From Brachypodius melanocephalos (lineage: Eukaryota > Chordata > Aves > Passeriformes > Pycnonotidae): a stretch of DNA of 64,000 nt. A model generated the notes under the pieces. That model worked only from the letters and a program-made list of their open reading frames with translations, had not been told where the DNA came from and did no database searches. Location of the stretch: contig VZSR01003807.1 in NCBI GenBank assembly GCA_013398615.1, forward strand, positions 18,614,777-18,678,776. The letters run 5' to 3'. This document shows, one piece after another, positions 9,057 through 22,699 of this stretch. The stretch's first letter is position 1, and each line of letters opens with the position of its first letter. Position numbers and translations under genes: made by a program.

Positions 9057-12000
9057 TCCTGAGTCTCTGCAGATGAAGAAACAAGGGAAAAAAAATCAAA
9101 GTCATGATATTGACTTTCTGTCAACCTTACTTTAGGAAAAAAACAGACTTATTTTTACATCTTCCCATCTCTCGTTTTCCCTCATTTTCACTTGGTTTAC
9201 CATCTCCACTGGTGCCTAGAGAGTGCATTTTCCACAAAATAATTTGTGTTTAGGCCCTTTCCTGTACTATGTGTTGACAGAAGGAGACCAGAAAGAAAAA
9301 TCCTGTATCCCATCAAGATATGAGGCCCTTCTGCAAAACAGACAAAAGGGTTCAGAACTAGAGTCTTGTGCCAAAATTCATGTCAGTGTGTCTAAATTAA
9401 AAATGAAAGCCATGAGATAAAATTATCTCTAGCATTTTCTTTGTTCACTTTCATAATGGACTTGGTGCAAACAACAGGAATTTGTCCTTACAAACTACTT
9501 TCACTATCCAGGAATATGAGGGAGACTGAGTTTCCCCAATATATTCCGGTGATTGAATCCTGCATCCTTATGCAAGCTACTTTCCTAATGGAGCTGATAG
9601 GAATTTTGCCAAGCTATTGCCTTGAATTGAAATGGTATGTGTGGGAGGACTGTGGAGTGACACCCTGAGCATATTTAGGCATAGCAGATACTTACTATGC
9701 AGTCAGAAATATTTCAGAATGAAATAATATAAATTACAGATGATAGTATTTCCTTCTATAGCATTTTAAAAATAAAACCCAAAGAAGTTTATCTTTAAAG
9801 TTGCTTTTTCAGTCTTTGTCCTTCAAATATCTGTGAAGTATTTATTTCATAATTTGAAGATGTCTTAAGATGACTGTTTCACCCCTTTTAATCTCCTGTT
9901 GGACACATTTATTTAATGCAAATTCTGGGAATGAGGGAAACATCAGGCTTACCAACTTAAAAGAAATCCATGCTCAACTAATCAGCATATCACTCTGAAA
10001 ACCCATGGGGAAGGAGACATTTCTGCCTCACATTAATTCTGGATTGTGCTTGGAAGCTGTTTTTTTCTGAATCTTATTGCTGGAGACAGTTATCTTGCTA
10101 GAAGGTGACATTGTCTGTGACAAGGGCAGAGAGGGAGCCTCACTGCAAAGAAAAGTTGCCATTCTGTTTTATAACAAGTTAGCTGCAGTGGAAAATATGG
10201 CTTTATGTGGTTTACAAGTTTCTGTGTAAAACATTGTGGGGTTTCTTCCTCTGAGCTTCACCAGTGGCTCCACTAACTCTGTGGACACAGGACCAAGCAT
10301 CCTCATGGATCAGACCCTCAGAAAGTTATATAATGCATGGGAGAAGAATCGGGATGGACTGGTTTGATGTAGGACATACTTTTAGCTCTTGGCTTTGTAT
10401 GAGCTGTAGGACAAGAAATTTAAGGACAACTTGCTGTTGTACACCCAGGTAGAGTGCTACAGGATCCTATAATGGCATGCAAGGCTACCTTGAGAAAAAG
10501 AATAGAAATATCATATACACAGAACTCCACTATTTCAAGTAGGATAAAGTATTGTTTACCCTCATGAGAGCGTTGTGAGTGCCAGAGATTTATGTTATTT
10601 AACGCTGAGAAGCTGAATAAGCACCTCTTGTCTGAAGCTGAAGTTATATTGGTGTTTCAGTGCCTCTCAGGTAGAGAGCCTGAGATAAACACTGATCATG
10701 AGGTTTGGGAAAGTGATGGCCATGTGAAATGGAATGAGATTTGATGCCAAGGTGGCCACAGCAGATGACAATGGTTTCCTCTGGTTTCCTAGGTTCTGTG
10801 AAAATCTGCAATCTAATCTGCTGTTGCTTTGGCCACTTGCAGCAGCATGTGAACATCTGGCTGCTGAAGATTTGCATGTCTTGTTGTGAGATATGGTTTG
10901 TTTCTTTTAACTAGCACAGATAAGCAGATAACTGAGATAACCAATTGTTTCTTTCTGAAAGACTAAATCTAAAAATTGTAGCAAAGCCAGTGAGATTTTT
11001 GTTTAAATTATTCATCATGTAACTCATAGAAATTGGTCAAATATATAAATTTTGATAATTTTGAAACAGGTTTATCCGAGTGGGCAGATAGTTTTGATAG
11101 CAAATATGATATGATGAAAGAGGAAAATTTTTGTACAGGTTTTCCTTCTTATCAGAATTTCTCCTATTTTGCCTGTTTAAAGCTTAGCTTAGATGTACTG
11201 TTCCTTCATACGAACCATTGCTAAATTTTGGGTAATCTGAAAAGGTGCTGTTTATATTTGATACGATGAAGCTGTAGGGCTCCATTGGCTGTGAAAATAC
11301 CAGAACTAGGATTCTGGCAGTTCATCTCCTCACAGGGCTTCAAGCAGGCTGAGAGGATTAAGCTGAGTGAGAGCTTTGGTACTAAATGACCCAGTTTGCC
11401 CACAACAACGCGCTGGGTTTCTTTTGAAAAGAGGAATTCAATCTCAGGGCATTTCTGTTGACCTCTAAAGCTCCTTAGAGCTTGATTTATTTTTTTTTTC
11501 CTTTTGACCAATGGCTGTAATTTGTTGGCCTGAAGAGATACAGGAGGTAATACTTGTTTTGAATGGATCTCACTATAGAAACAAAAACAAGTATACAATC
11601 TGCTTCATGTTTCAGCTGAAGGTGGACATCCAAAATAGCCACAGCCAGTAGAGGATGTTTAAAACATTCTGGATCTTCCTTTGGTTTTAACTATTTTAAT
11701 AATTAGCTTCCATGAACAGTGAAGATTTGGGTTAAAGATCTTTAACTTTGCATAATTTGCAAATATCTTTATTACATTCTGTTTAGAAAACACCACCCAA
11801 GTGGATTAGTGATGATGCATCATCAGTAATTATCACTGCCAGCTTTTTCCAAGAAGCATGTCAGGACATTAGTTTAGCATAAAATTGATATTTAAGTTGA
11901 AGGGTTTTAATCTTGTCTTAGTTCTTTAAGGAATAAAAGTGATCATTTAGAAGCATCTTTCTCAAAGGGAACTATTCACATGAAGTGCTACAAGGGAAAT

Positions 12001-12640
12001 TTACAGAACTCATGAAGTAGAAATGCCATCCCTGAATCAACTTCCATACATTTATTAACAATTACAGCTGAGGAATAGACATTTTAGTTGCATTAAACAA
12101 TCTGAAATTTCTTTAGAGGGAAGAGATGCCTTAAAGTAGCTTGGAAGGTGAAACTAAAATTGACTGCCAAGTAGAGCACTATCTTCACTGTCTACAATTG
12201 GCAATGTAGGTACTTGCAGCTGATTCTGCTCTAGGATATATTAATGAGAATTTAACTTGTATATCTTAGAGGGAAAAATGGACATTTTTAAAGGAATTTA
12301 GGTCTTCATGTCCTGGTGGCTGAATAGTACAAGACAAATTATATTTCCTTAGCTCCTTTGGCATTTCTTTAAATTGCAGGTAAAAGTGGAATGAGAATAG
12401 AAATTGTATAATTAAAACTGGTTTTATAGAGGATAAGAAAAAAAAAAACAAACCATAAAAATAGTGAGAAAAACCCAGATTTTCCTTCTTTGTATTAGCG
12501 TGAAGATAAAAGTTTGTGGCAGAATTGTCCATTCCATACAAAAGCCTTGTACACCTTGGTATAACTTCATGGGGGGGTCAAAAGGACTCTGAACTGAAAA
12601 CCCTGGTAATTAGGATCAACTGATCAATTACAACATTGAG
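9057..12640. other. Intergenic sequence, no gene recognised
   Basis: Mostly unique-looking AT-rich DNA. The largest open frame is 125 codons on the minus strand (11221-11598). It is rich in residues typical of chance translation and matches nothing I know. Clusters of TTAAA-like strings and short A/T runs are present. No RNA gene or repeat family is recognised. Confidence 0.6.
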
Positions 12641-12649
12641 CTGGTGCCC

Positions 12650-13215
12650 AACATCAGCCTGGAAAGTTACTCAAGTATTAGGAAGTACTGGGAAAGAAGT
12701 AGAGAGCCAAGAAGAGTTCTGTCATTGCACAAATCCATGGTTCTCTCACATCACGGGTAAAGATTTCAGCTCTGATCACCTCACCCCTGAAAAGATATGG
12801 AAGAACAAGATGAATTTTGAAGAAAGGCCACAGGCACAGTCAGGAGATAAACATTTTCCACATGAGCAATGTTTGAGTTGTTTGGGAAGAAGAGGAGTAC
12901 AAATTTGAGGATGACATGACAAAAATAAAGTTATGATTGCCATGGATAAGAATGATAGAGGTAAACTGTTCCCTGTCTTTTCCAGTAGAATTGGGGAACA
13001 TCACACAGATCCAGGCAAGAAGAAGATTCAAAACCAAAAGACACAAACATTTCATTCAACTGATTTCAACCCTACCAATGGATTTGTGGGAAAGAAAGTT
13101 ACAGGTCTCCTTAGGGAGACTGGAATGGATTTTGCTGGTGACCAAAGAAACAAACTACGAAAGGCTCAGGAAAACCTTGGAAGTGAGAGACTTAGGGATG
13201 GTTCACCGGTGGTAA
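12650..13215 (+). mobile_element. Ancient decayed LINE (CR1/L3-like), second copy
   Basis: Order and wording match the RT C-terminal to 3' region of an old amniote LINE. Recognisable pieces are ctgggaaagaagtagagagccaag, cattgcacaaatccatggttc, aagatatggaag, gaggaaag-like strings, gtttgagttgtttgggaagaagagg, and gataagaatgatagaggtaaactg. These are followed by ttccctgtcttttccagtagaattggggaacatcacaca (12970-13008), agaagattcaaaaccaaaag, cacaaacatttcattcaac and atttgtgggaaagaaagtt. Two short overlapping frames (12636-12908 and 12937-13215) are chance survivals inside the old element. It lies in the same orientation as the copy at 6780-7555 but looks like a different subfamily or a separate insertion. 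Confidence 0.65.
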
Positions 13216-13249
13216 AAATAATCCTCAGTGACCAGGAATGATCAATCAT

Positions 13250-14360
13250 CCACCGTGACTATTACTAAAGTTGCATAATATTGCTAAAGACAAATAAACA
13301 AACAGAGTTTAAATTTTCTATTATGTAATTAATTTTACATCTAGAGAAAAGGAGCCTCAGAGACTGATGCATCTACCACATATATTGATTTCTCAAAATC
13401 TAATTAATGTAATCCACTCGCCATGATGTGCTAGAAGAGGAATGTTTTATTAATTTTTACTCTGTCCTCCTGTTCTCATAAGAATATTTTTTCTTGGAAG
13501 CTTGCTCTTATAATTATGTTTGTTCTCCTTGTGCAGGGAAACTGGATGTACTGAGAGAAAATCTGTGGTAATCACGGATCTTGCCAATTAAAAAAGAGAT
13601 TATTAAACTGAAATTAAAACTCTTTGAGATGTGGAAAAAAAGAAGAAAAATTGTAATGAGTCAGTACTCTGCACCAGAAAGAGCTGTATCATGTGTTGCA
13701 CTAATTGAACACCAATACAAGTTTCCTGACTAAAAACTTTTCAGGGTGCAGCTGTTGTCCAGCTTTGACATAAACTTGGGGATATAAGGTAAACTATGAG
13801 AAAGGCTAGGACCATATTTCGTGATTTCACCCGAATGACTAACACATTCTTTAGATTGATCATTTTTTACTTGATTACAGAAAGCATTGACTATCTCATT
13901 CATCCCACAAATACCCTTTTTCAGTTAAAAGGAAAAAAAAAAATCATACCACATTAGAATTAGATGTGAATCAAGCCTGAGACTTTTCCTTCTCATTTGC
14001 AATCTCTCTTTCAGTATCTGCTAGGAAAAACCATTTGGGTCCCATTTTCATAAATAAATTTCATACTTAATTGCCCTAATTACTTTGGCTTACTAAGAAA
14101 ACTGATGTAGGTTTGCAGCTATTGACTGTGTAACTACTCATATGTACCCAATTACACCACTTCTGAACTGCATTTTCTCTCTGTGGCTAGACCTAATAAT
14201 AACCCAGGAAGATCACAAGCAAATTCTGTTCTTAAAATAAACTCAGTTTCCATTATAATCTTTTGGGTATGTGTTTTATGGAAATTACTCATTTATTTTT
14301 TCCTTTTTATTTCACAAGGGTGACATTCATGTACCACACTTATCCAAGTATCATACCAAG
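13250..14360. other. Intergenic AT-rich sequence
   Basis: AT-rich and unique-looking, with A runs at about 13637-13642 and 13930-13942. No gene, RNA or repeat family is recognised. Confidence 0.6.
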
Positions 14361-14364
14361 CTGG

Positions 14365-14850
14365 TTGTGGTGGTTTAAAAAAAAATCTTAAGAGAAGTGT
14401 TTCATATAATACTCACACATATTCTTACACTTAGAGTCAAAGGCCATGAGATGAAGCAACTGACATATTGAAGGGGGAAAGCGAGGACAACTGGGATTTA
14501 AATGAGCATAGGACCCCCCCCCACTTCCAGCTGTCCTATGGGTGATGGGTGTGATCTCCTTTACCACCCATCTGCTCTACCTCAAGTAGGCATTGCTTAT
14601 GACATGCTTTGCTGTATCAGTTTCAGGAGAATGCCTGATGAACAATGGGCAAATCTTTTTCCCATTAGGAAAGACCAAAATTATGGCATTGCTTGGGTAA
14701 ATATGCTGCTTGTGTTTCGTGAGTTACCTGTGCAGGGTGGTGGGAGGCTCCACAGTCTCTTTATAAAATTCTCTCATATTTTCCTCCTGTCATTTTGCTC
14801 CTGCCCCACTGACACCTTGGATTTTTAAGTTAACTGTCATGAAATAAAAG
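14365..14850 (+). mobile_element. Possible decayed LTR (uncertain)
   Basis: The segment opens with tgtggtggttta, like the start of several avian LTRs. It contains a 9-base C run at 14514-14522, a TATA-like ctttataaaatt at about 14758-14769 and an AATAAA signal at about 14843-14848, some 80 bases further on. That order (start, TATA, polyadenylation signal) is LTR-like. The family is not recognised, and neither the 3' terminus nor a target duplication was found. The 108-codon frame at 14502-14828 lies inside it and looks meaningless. Confidence 0.25.
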
Positions 14851-14859
14851 ACTCAGTCA

Positions 14860-16290
14860 AGAGACTTTTGCTACAGAAAGTTGGGTTTGTTTTTTTTTCA
14901 TCAAATCACTGTGAGATTGTTTGTCTTCAGTAAGAGAACAATTTGATCTGCAAACACTTCTACTAAGAAGTCTCCTTATCCTATGAAGAACAGACCAAAA
15001 AGAAACAGATGCAAGGATCTGGACACTGAAAAGAAAAATCTTATCAGAATCTACAAACTATGACATTCATTTCAGTGCATAAACCTGTACACAAAACCCT
15101 ATGGTCCATCTGTTTGGCTCAGCATCAGCATTATCTGGATGTGGGGACTGTGTTCACCCCTGTGGCAGTCCAAACCTCACTGACTGTGCCACTCTGACAC
15201 CGACTGCAGAGCTGCTCCTGCTGCTGGTGACACGAATAGGGAAAAGGAGGAGGGAGGACAGTCCCCTCTGCAACCCTCCAGATCCCTCATGCCAGCTGCA
15301 GCCAGCTGTTGAGCTCTAGGAGCCAAAACACAGTGCTTTGAGCTTGTTAGTAAAATCTGCTTCCTGAACAGCTGAATTTCATGTTGTCTGCAGCACTGCA
15401 ACAAAACAGGCCATGCTGACCCTTCTAGCATCTTAAATCTCTTGCAAGTTGGGAAATGAGGGCAGAGGTTGTGTTTTGGAAGACATCTCTACAAAAAGGA
15501 ATTTTATTGCAAGTTATCATTTCTTTTCTTTTCTTTTAATCATCTTTATTTGAATTAGATCTGTAGGCATTTCAGAGAAATAACCTGAAAGTTAACATTA
15601 TAGGCATTCTACATCTGTTGTTATTGTTTGTATTTTAGTACTAAAGGGTCAAGATGTTTTACAAAAATGTATCTGATTATTTTATTTAGAAAGTTAATAA
15701 AATCCCGACAAAACACTCTTTGTCTGAGTTTGTGGAAATTACCAAAGAGAGTCTTCATCTGAGAGACACATGCATCAACATGGGTCCCTCACATGCCTCC
15801 AAAGCCCATTGGATATCAAACAAACCCTTTACCCTAGGATTTTATTTGGCTTTGCTCCCTTTGGATTCAAGACAGGTTTTCCCTCTTCTGCTCTAATACT
15901 GAAAACATCAGAAAAAGAATTTTCTGTCTGATGTCATTGTATTTTTAATCAGCTCTTTCATTATGTGCTGCCCAAAACCAACTGTCTGCTTTTATAAAAT
16001 GACAGGTAGATTGAAGAATGACAAGTTGACAGGTTGACAGAAGAATGACACAGGTGATAAAAAAATAATTTGGGCAGTCACATCTCTTAGTCTGAAGGAA
16101 ACACAGCTATACTGGGAAAGGCTCATCTTGGAATATAAATAAGAATATTAAGAAGGAATATACTTCAGTCACAGTAATTACATAGAAAATGGATGCCAGT
16201 TTGTTTGCTCAGTAATAAAGGTTAATGAATAAACTTCATGAAATGATTCATGAAAGGAAACATTGAGTGATTTTTTGGTTATTTTGGGGT
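14860..16290. other. Intergenic sequence
   Basis: A more GC-balanced patch at 15100-15330 carries overlapping frames on both strands (15101-15319 on +, 15177-15431 on -). The rest is AT-rich. A short TTCTT pentamer run lies at 15521-15537. Nothing is recognised as a gene. Confidence 0.55.
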
Positions 16291-16294
16291 TTTT

Positions 16295-16321
16295 GTTGTT
16301 GTTGTTGTTGTTGTTGTTGTT
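16295..16321 (+). repeat. (GTT)9 microsatellite
   Basis: Nine perfect GTT units in a T-rich context. A frame at 16267-16500 reads through it as a cysteine run in another phase, which is an artefact of the repeat. Confidence 0.95.
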
Positions 16322-16324
16322 TTG

Positions 16325-19300
16325 TAAATGAAAAGGGATATGTCAACAAGATGCAGAACTCCCAGAGAGAGATACATTATATTGTTAACAGAACAGATGA
16401 GAGTTATAAAAATGGGATGGGAATAATCAAACTGACACACTGTAAATGCAAATTTTGCAGCTGTGAAAACTCCTGTCCCTCCATATTCTTTTTCTATTAA
16501 GCCTCACCATTGCAAATTTAAACTGATCTTTCAAGAAGGTACCTGAAATAAAAGTGCTGAGGGGCATGGAATAAAGCCCATGTGCTGATGGCTTCCATGA
16601 TTTCTATCTTCCATGATTTCTATCCATGTGCACAGCATCCACACAATGCAGTATGGACAATAGATCCCTCCAAGAAACCCCCAAAGAACAGTAAAAGTGA
16701 ATACACTATCTTGTAGCAATTATGTGTGCTGGCCAAATATGAAAAAAAATAAAAAACCCTCCATTGACAGATTCATGATCAAAGAGTGACAGCTACCCAA
16801 ATGCTGTTCCACAGTCTGATCTAAAGTCCCCTGGAAGCAGTGAGACTTCATTCATTTGAACAAGCCTTCCATCAAGCCTTCTATCTCAAGAGGAAAAGTA
16901 TATACACTGTCAATGCTAAAACCCCAGGAAGGCATCTAGGTGCTCATTACATGAGAAAAGGATGGGCAAACACTTCTGCTCTTTACATTTCCAAATTGAA
17001 AACTGATAGGAAAAAACAGTGGTGATCTTGGATATTTAGTGGAAAGTAAAAACTGGGTCTGACTAACACATTCTTATGTAACCATTACAGGCCATGGGAA
17101 AATTCGAAGATTTGCCAAATATTCACTGCAGCAATCTGTTGTCAAGAGCTTTATGCAGTGAGAAATGAGATTTTCATGAAACTGAAGTTTATAGGTAAAA
17201 AAAAAATAAAAGCCCCATTGCTTGTCACCTCAGATCCAACTTCACTGCACAGCACATTTTCAGTGACAGCTTGTAACACGGATCAGATAATGTGCTGAAT
17301 GTCATGGAAATGATTCAAAATGTCAAAACAAAGCATAATTATTAAAACAAATCGGAGTGAAAACCGTAATAGAGCACAAAATGAGCATACCTATGAGAAG
17401 TTATTTTGGTCTGTAATTTTTTTGAGAGCAACATCAAAATGATAGCACTTTAGACTGTACGTTTCTTTTATAGCTCTGCCTTCTGATTTTAACTTTGCAG
17501 TGCCTGTGAGCATACTTACACTTAAAAATGTTTTGGAAGAAGCAGTTTCAGGCATTTGCTCACCTATAGTTTGGGCTGCTTTTGAGTTGCAAATACTTTT
17601 CTGTAGAGGACTGGACTTCATGATTTAAGTGGGCACATTGCCAAAGGGTTCAATTTAGCTGATAACACATACAGCCAACCCAGAAGGAGATGTGCCTAGC
17701 TAAAATGCTGTGCACAGTGCTAGGTTAAGTGGAGTTTATAGGCCATCTAGTCAGGAATTTTTCTTTGGGGATAACACACAGAAATGTTTGTCTCAGAGAG
17801 ACTTAAAAATGAAAATATGACCTCCATATTATATACTTGATAGAAAGGAAATGCCTTCTTGTCTTTAATAATGCTGTGAGAATTGCTGAGGCAAAGTATA
17901 AGGGTTTTAGGTCAGCAAAAAATTCATTGCTGTTTTCGTGGCTCTAAAATAATGGTGGACAAACGATTTGCAACATTTATTCTCCTCGTCTGTTCCATCA
18001 GTCACAGACCATGATTCCTTCAAATATATCCACAGCTATATGCATTCAGGCTACTGTCATGTACCAGAAAACCTGTAATAGGCAGGGTGACACTGGTCAC
18101 CAAGGACAGAGGATGCTGTGGGCTCTGTCACTGTTGGTGTCACCCTTGTCTGGTGCTACTCCAGAGGTGTCAAGGACTTCCACATTACAAAATTTATTTT
18201 GAAGCAATCTCAATATTTACACAGCCTTAGATGCCCCACAGGCTTTGTTCTGTGGTAAGGTTTTAAGCAGGGTTATGGTGCATCAAACTCAGATCAATAT
18301 TTTAGCCTAGTAAGTGTCATGTCAGGAATTGAAAATTGTGATCCTGTGACAACACAATTTCCATAACATCTAATAGTGTTTCCTTAACCCACTAGAGTCA
18401 CTATCATGTCTCAGTCCTCTTTCATATTGGAATCACACAATACAGAGTGTTACTTTCAACCTAAATATTTGTTTATCAACTATACTGTCCTCAATGGTTT
18501 TATTCCACCTTTATCTGGATTTTTATTGTGCCTGGTCCAGTTTTCTTTCTTATGACTCAGATTAGACTGCACAGTTGGGTCACCATCTTGGCAAGTCTCT
18601 GTGGGAGCAATGATCAGGGATCAGAACTCCATGGAAATCAGCAGCCTCCCTGAGCTACCTCCCCTGTTCAGTATGTGTCCCCTGGCTGAGCACATGGTAT
18701 TGCCGTAGGTCTCCAGTGTGCAAAAGCAAAAAGTCTTTTCCAGTCTAAACAAGTGCAAAGAGTCTGTAGTTGTAGCCATTTAAGTAACCCATTTAATCAG
18801 GCAAATGTGTGGTAAGGCATACAGTGTCCTTGCCTCCATAGAAGTCTGTATTCCCCAGCTCAGAACAGCCAGCATGGAAAAGGAGCAACCAGCAGAGCAT
18901 TTCCCAGCATGGAAGCTGGAGTACTGGCAGATTGGGAAAATATTAAATGGGGCCAAGGAGTGACATCTGCTGAGTGAAGATAATTTTTATCAGTTAATGT
19001 AAGGGCACTGTTCTTTGTATTAGTGAGTTCATACTGATTTATAGGTGTTCTGTCGGATCTGCATCTGCAGTTCTTCCACATTTTACATATTTGAGTGGAA
19101 GAACGAACTGACCTCATTCAGGTAGGCAATCTGTTTCTCATATATGCACCAAGAGACAAAGATGTCAAACATTTATTTAAGTCTGCAAATATTACAAAAT
19201 AAAATGAAAAGTATGCTTGAGCAGTCTGCAGAAGAGTGGTAATGTTCTCCAAGAGCCTTATGCTCAGTGTTCCCCATGAAATAAATAGTGTCTGCTATTC

Positions 19301-22300
19301 TAAATTGAATTCTAATATTGATTTTTCATTCTTCATCATACTTAGTCAAGACTCTCTGAACTAGACACCAGCTATTCTAACAAAGAGTGAGCCAAGGAAT
19401 GGGAGGAGGGTAATATCTACACTCAGCCTACTCTCTTGACTACACCAAGTGATCCATTTTAGAATTCTCATTGCTTCTAGTGACTTTTATCACAGCTGGT
19501 GTTGCAGATTCAAGCTAAGCTTTTTAGAGATATGAAATCATTTAAGCTCAGCATTTATTACAAAAAGCATTTTCTTCAGTTATTATGTCACTCATTTTTT
19601 AGGTTAATTTATACATAACATTCAACAAAATAAGAAGGAAAATGCTCCAGTGTGAAATCAGGTGAAATAACTCTAAGGATGCCACCATGTGACAGGGGAA
19701 CAGTTCCTGGGCTCCTTGTTGGTGCTTCCTTACAGGAGATCTTCCACTTTCCACCTGTAAGCATGCACATGTGTCAGAGGGAGGTGGGGAATCTTCTCCT
19801 CATTGCTCCCTTTGGCACATGGTACAAGCCATGGATCTCTGGCAGAGCAGGACACCTGCAGAAGAGCACCAAACTGTCTCTATAATCATTCCCTATATGG
19901 GCAAAGGCATGAAAATTGTCTTGTATATGGATTATAGTGCAGAAGTTTTTTCTGCCTTTTCTTTTTATAGCTGGTAAAAAAAATATCAAAGCAGCCTGCT
20001 TTCCTCAGTAAGGAAAGCAAAATATTTAATAGGATGCTCCTGGCTCCTAGATAACCTACACTGACAGAACATTTTGCAGGAATGGGAAAGGCAAAAAAAA
20101 AGTAAAATTCTTTAAAAAAAAAATCCATCAGGATCCACAGTTCATAATCTCCAAAACAACACAGTGTTTGTAATGAAAATGCCATCATTTATTCATTATT
20201 TATTTTTCCTGCAAAGTGATTCTCTGTAACTAATAAAGTTAACTGTGTACATAAAGATAATGGTGGCTATTAAAAAGTCCTTAATGGTAACCACTATAAA
20301 TTAAGAAGGGCACAAACACTTAGTAGGTAATACATGCAGCTGCATTACTGGAATTTTTATTCCTAATTTTTCTGAGGGCTTAAAAAGGTGTGACTGTCCT
20401 GTCACTGGGAAAAAAAATTACCAGATGATAATTATTGCTAAAACTCAGTGGTAAAAATATAGGTAAAAATATCAAATGGTGAGCAGAGGAGACCCCACTG
20501 GTAACCCTTGGTGCCCAGGGAAGTCTTGGGCTGAGCAGGACAGGAGGGATGCATTTTCCCTCTTAGTGCTTTTCCCCTCTAACTGGAGCTGCTTCAGTAA
20601 CTATTTCCCACACCTAATAACCTTTCTTTCCAAAGACATTTTAATATAAGAAAAAGATTTTTTCACCAAAGTTTTAGAAATATATAAAGTTCTTCATATC
20701 TGGTTTTAAATTTCCTCTGCCTACTCTCTTCATACTGCCCCTGGCACTGGTGCTGCCTTCTGTCTGAGCTGTGCATGGGTACTGCTGTAACTCCCTTTCC
20801 TCTGCCAAGGCTTCTCTACACTTTCATTTTCAAATTGCAATTTATTTCATCATAGATAAGCACTAGAATCCAAAGCTGTTAATCCCAAATGTGGACTCTC
20901 TTAAATGTCTTAAAGTGGTTCATTTTGAGTAAAGACACTGCTGACAATTTCTCTCAGACTGTGTGGTACTCATGATTTGATTTTTGAGATGGTAGTCTCC
21001 CACTGAGAATTAAAGCCCTGTGATCATCCTGAGAAGAACAAGAGGTAGAAGATACACATAAGGCTTGCAAAGATGACTGTGCAATGCTAATAGATTCTAT
21101 CCTCCCATTTAACAAAAATTCACCTGACTCTTCAGCTTGATGGGTGCAGTCAACGTTTTCACGTGTTCTTTCTAGGATCTCATCTTCTCATGTTGGAGCT
21201 CATGGGCAAATGAATACTGATTAAATAGGAAAAAATCTTAGAATCAATAAATTTTAGAAGAAATATAGTATTGGGAGTTGGGAGATTTGTAATTCTGCAA
21301 CATATTTCATGAAAACTGTCAAATGCCTTTTTGCCTCAACTACATTGAATCCTTTAACAATAATTAAAAATTACAGATTTTCTATATAAACATGTGGGTG
21401 CTATTTTTATAATATTTTTGAATCCTTAATTCTTAAGCTATTTTCTGAAGAATTTTCTATTCCATTAGTAGTAAGAAAAAGTTTTGAAAACCACTAGCAT
21501 AAAAGACACTTCCATCTGTTTTATGAACCTTCCATCTCCCTTACAGACCTTCTTTGTTTTGGACCCGTATTTGTTTTTCTATGCCTTTTTCATCAGTTCA
21601 CTCATTTTATCTGTCAGAAAACTCCAGAATCAGCACTACCTTCTAAATTCTATTTGAAATTTTCTGGTAGGCACTTTAGGAATCAACATAGTTCACCTTT
21701 TCGTTGCTTTACACTCTTTTGCCCACCTTAGCTGAAAAATTGCTCAATGAAATGAAGCTTAATAGACTTCAAAACTCTGAAGAAATTCCTGAGGAAAGAA
21801 AAAAAAATGGAATTTTCCTAGAGAATTATTTTAGTCTGTTGTGAAATACCTCAAAAAAAGAAGAATTCCCTACATGAATTCTGCAAGTAAAATACTTATC
21901 ACCATGAAAGCTGTCCAGGTGAGTTTGCAGCCTGGGATTTATGATTAATGAGTGAAAGTAGAAGGCAGCTGCATTTGCTGCAATGCTTTTCTGAAATCTC
22001 TCTTGGTCTGGGATCATGGTGGAGACCTCCATGGGAAAGAGACACTGAAATTATTTCATGCCTCTTTTTCAGTCCCAAGGAGATTTTCACAGAGGTTGCT
22101 TTTGATGAGGTATTTTTCGTGCAGGTTCTGCTCCCACAGGAGCAATCCACCTGTGCCTGCAGGTGAACTTGCAGAGTTTGGAGCAGGGCTCACAGCAGGA
22201 AGATTCCCGTGCCAGCCGTGATGGTACAAGGCTGCTGGCTGAGCAGATGGAGAAAAAGGCCTCCACCTAGACCCCAGAGCTCACAGGGATTGTGTGTGCA

Positions 22301-22570
22301 TCCCCAAGTGAAGTGGCAGAAAAAACTCCTCCCGTTTTAATGAGACATCTGTCAGTGCCTGCTTGGAGGGAGCAGTACAGAGCAATTTGGTTCACAGAGC
22401 AGGAGTAAATTCTTGCAGTGGCAGCAAGGCAACTGCATTCCCTGTGCAGTGGAAGTGTGCAGTGCCTCATAGCAGCATTTGCTGTAGTTTCTTTAGATAT
22501 GTTCATGTGAAGAACATTAACAAAATAAAACCAAATCTCAAGCGAGTGTCCTTCATCCTCAGCTGCAGTG
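16325..22570. other. Intergenic sequence, no gene recognised
   Basis: Six kilobases of unique-looking AT-rich DNA. A 16-base tandem duplication lies at 16592-16623. Short frames on both strands between 19650 and 20190 and between 21826 and 22506 overlap heavily and lack family motifs. The 22100-22500 stretch is GC-richer but CpG-poor. No RNA gene is recognised. Confidence 0.6.
16592..16623. repeat. Tandem duplication of a 16-mer
   Basis: The unit cttccatgatttctat occurs twice back to back (16592-16607 and 16608-16623) without mismatch, which indicates a recent slippage duplication. Confidence 0.9.
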
Positions 22571-22695
22571 AAATCATAGATTCATAGACCTGTTTAGGTT
22601 AGAAATGACCTTCAAGATCATTGAGTCCAACTGTTAGCACTGCTGGTTCCACCACTGAACCTTGTCTCTTAGCACTTTATCTACACAGCAGTGTC
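22571..22695 (-). mobile_element. CR1 LINE 3' end fragment
   Basis: Antisense CR1 terminus: aaatcatagattcatagacctg, ggttagaaatgacc, caagatcattgagtccaac, then tgctggttccaccactgaacc and agcactttatctacac. On the minus strand this is about 125 bases of CR1 3' end. The 8-base terminal repeat is seen as tcatagat/tcatagac at the 22575 side. Confidence 0.88.
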
Positions 22696-22699
22696 CAGA

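Noticed and set aside
16267..16500. Cysteine-run protein
   Set aside because: The run is the (GTT)9 microsatellite read in another phase.
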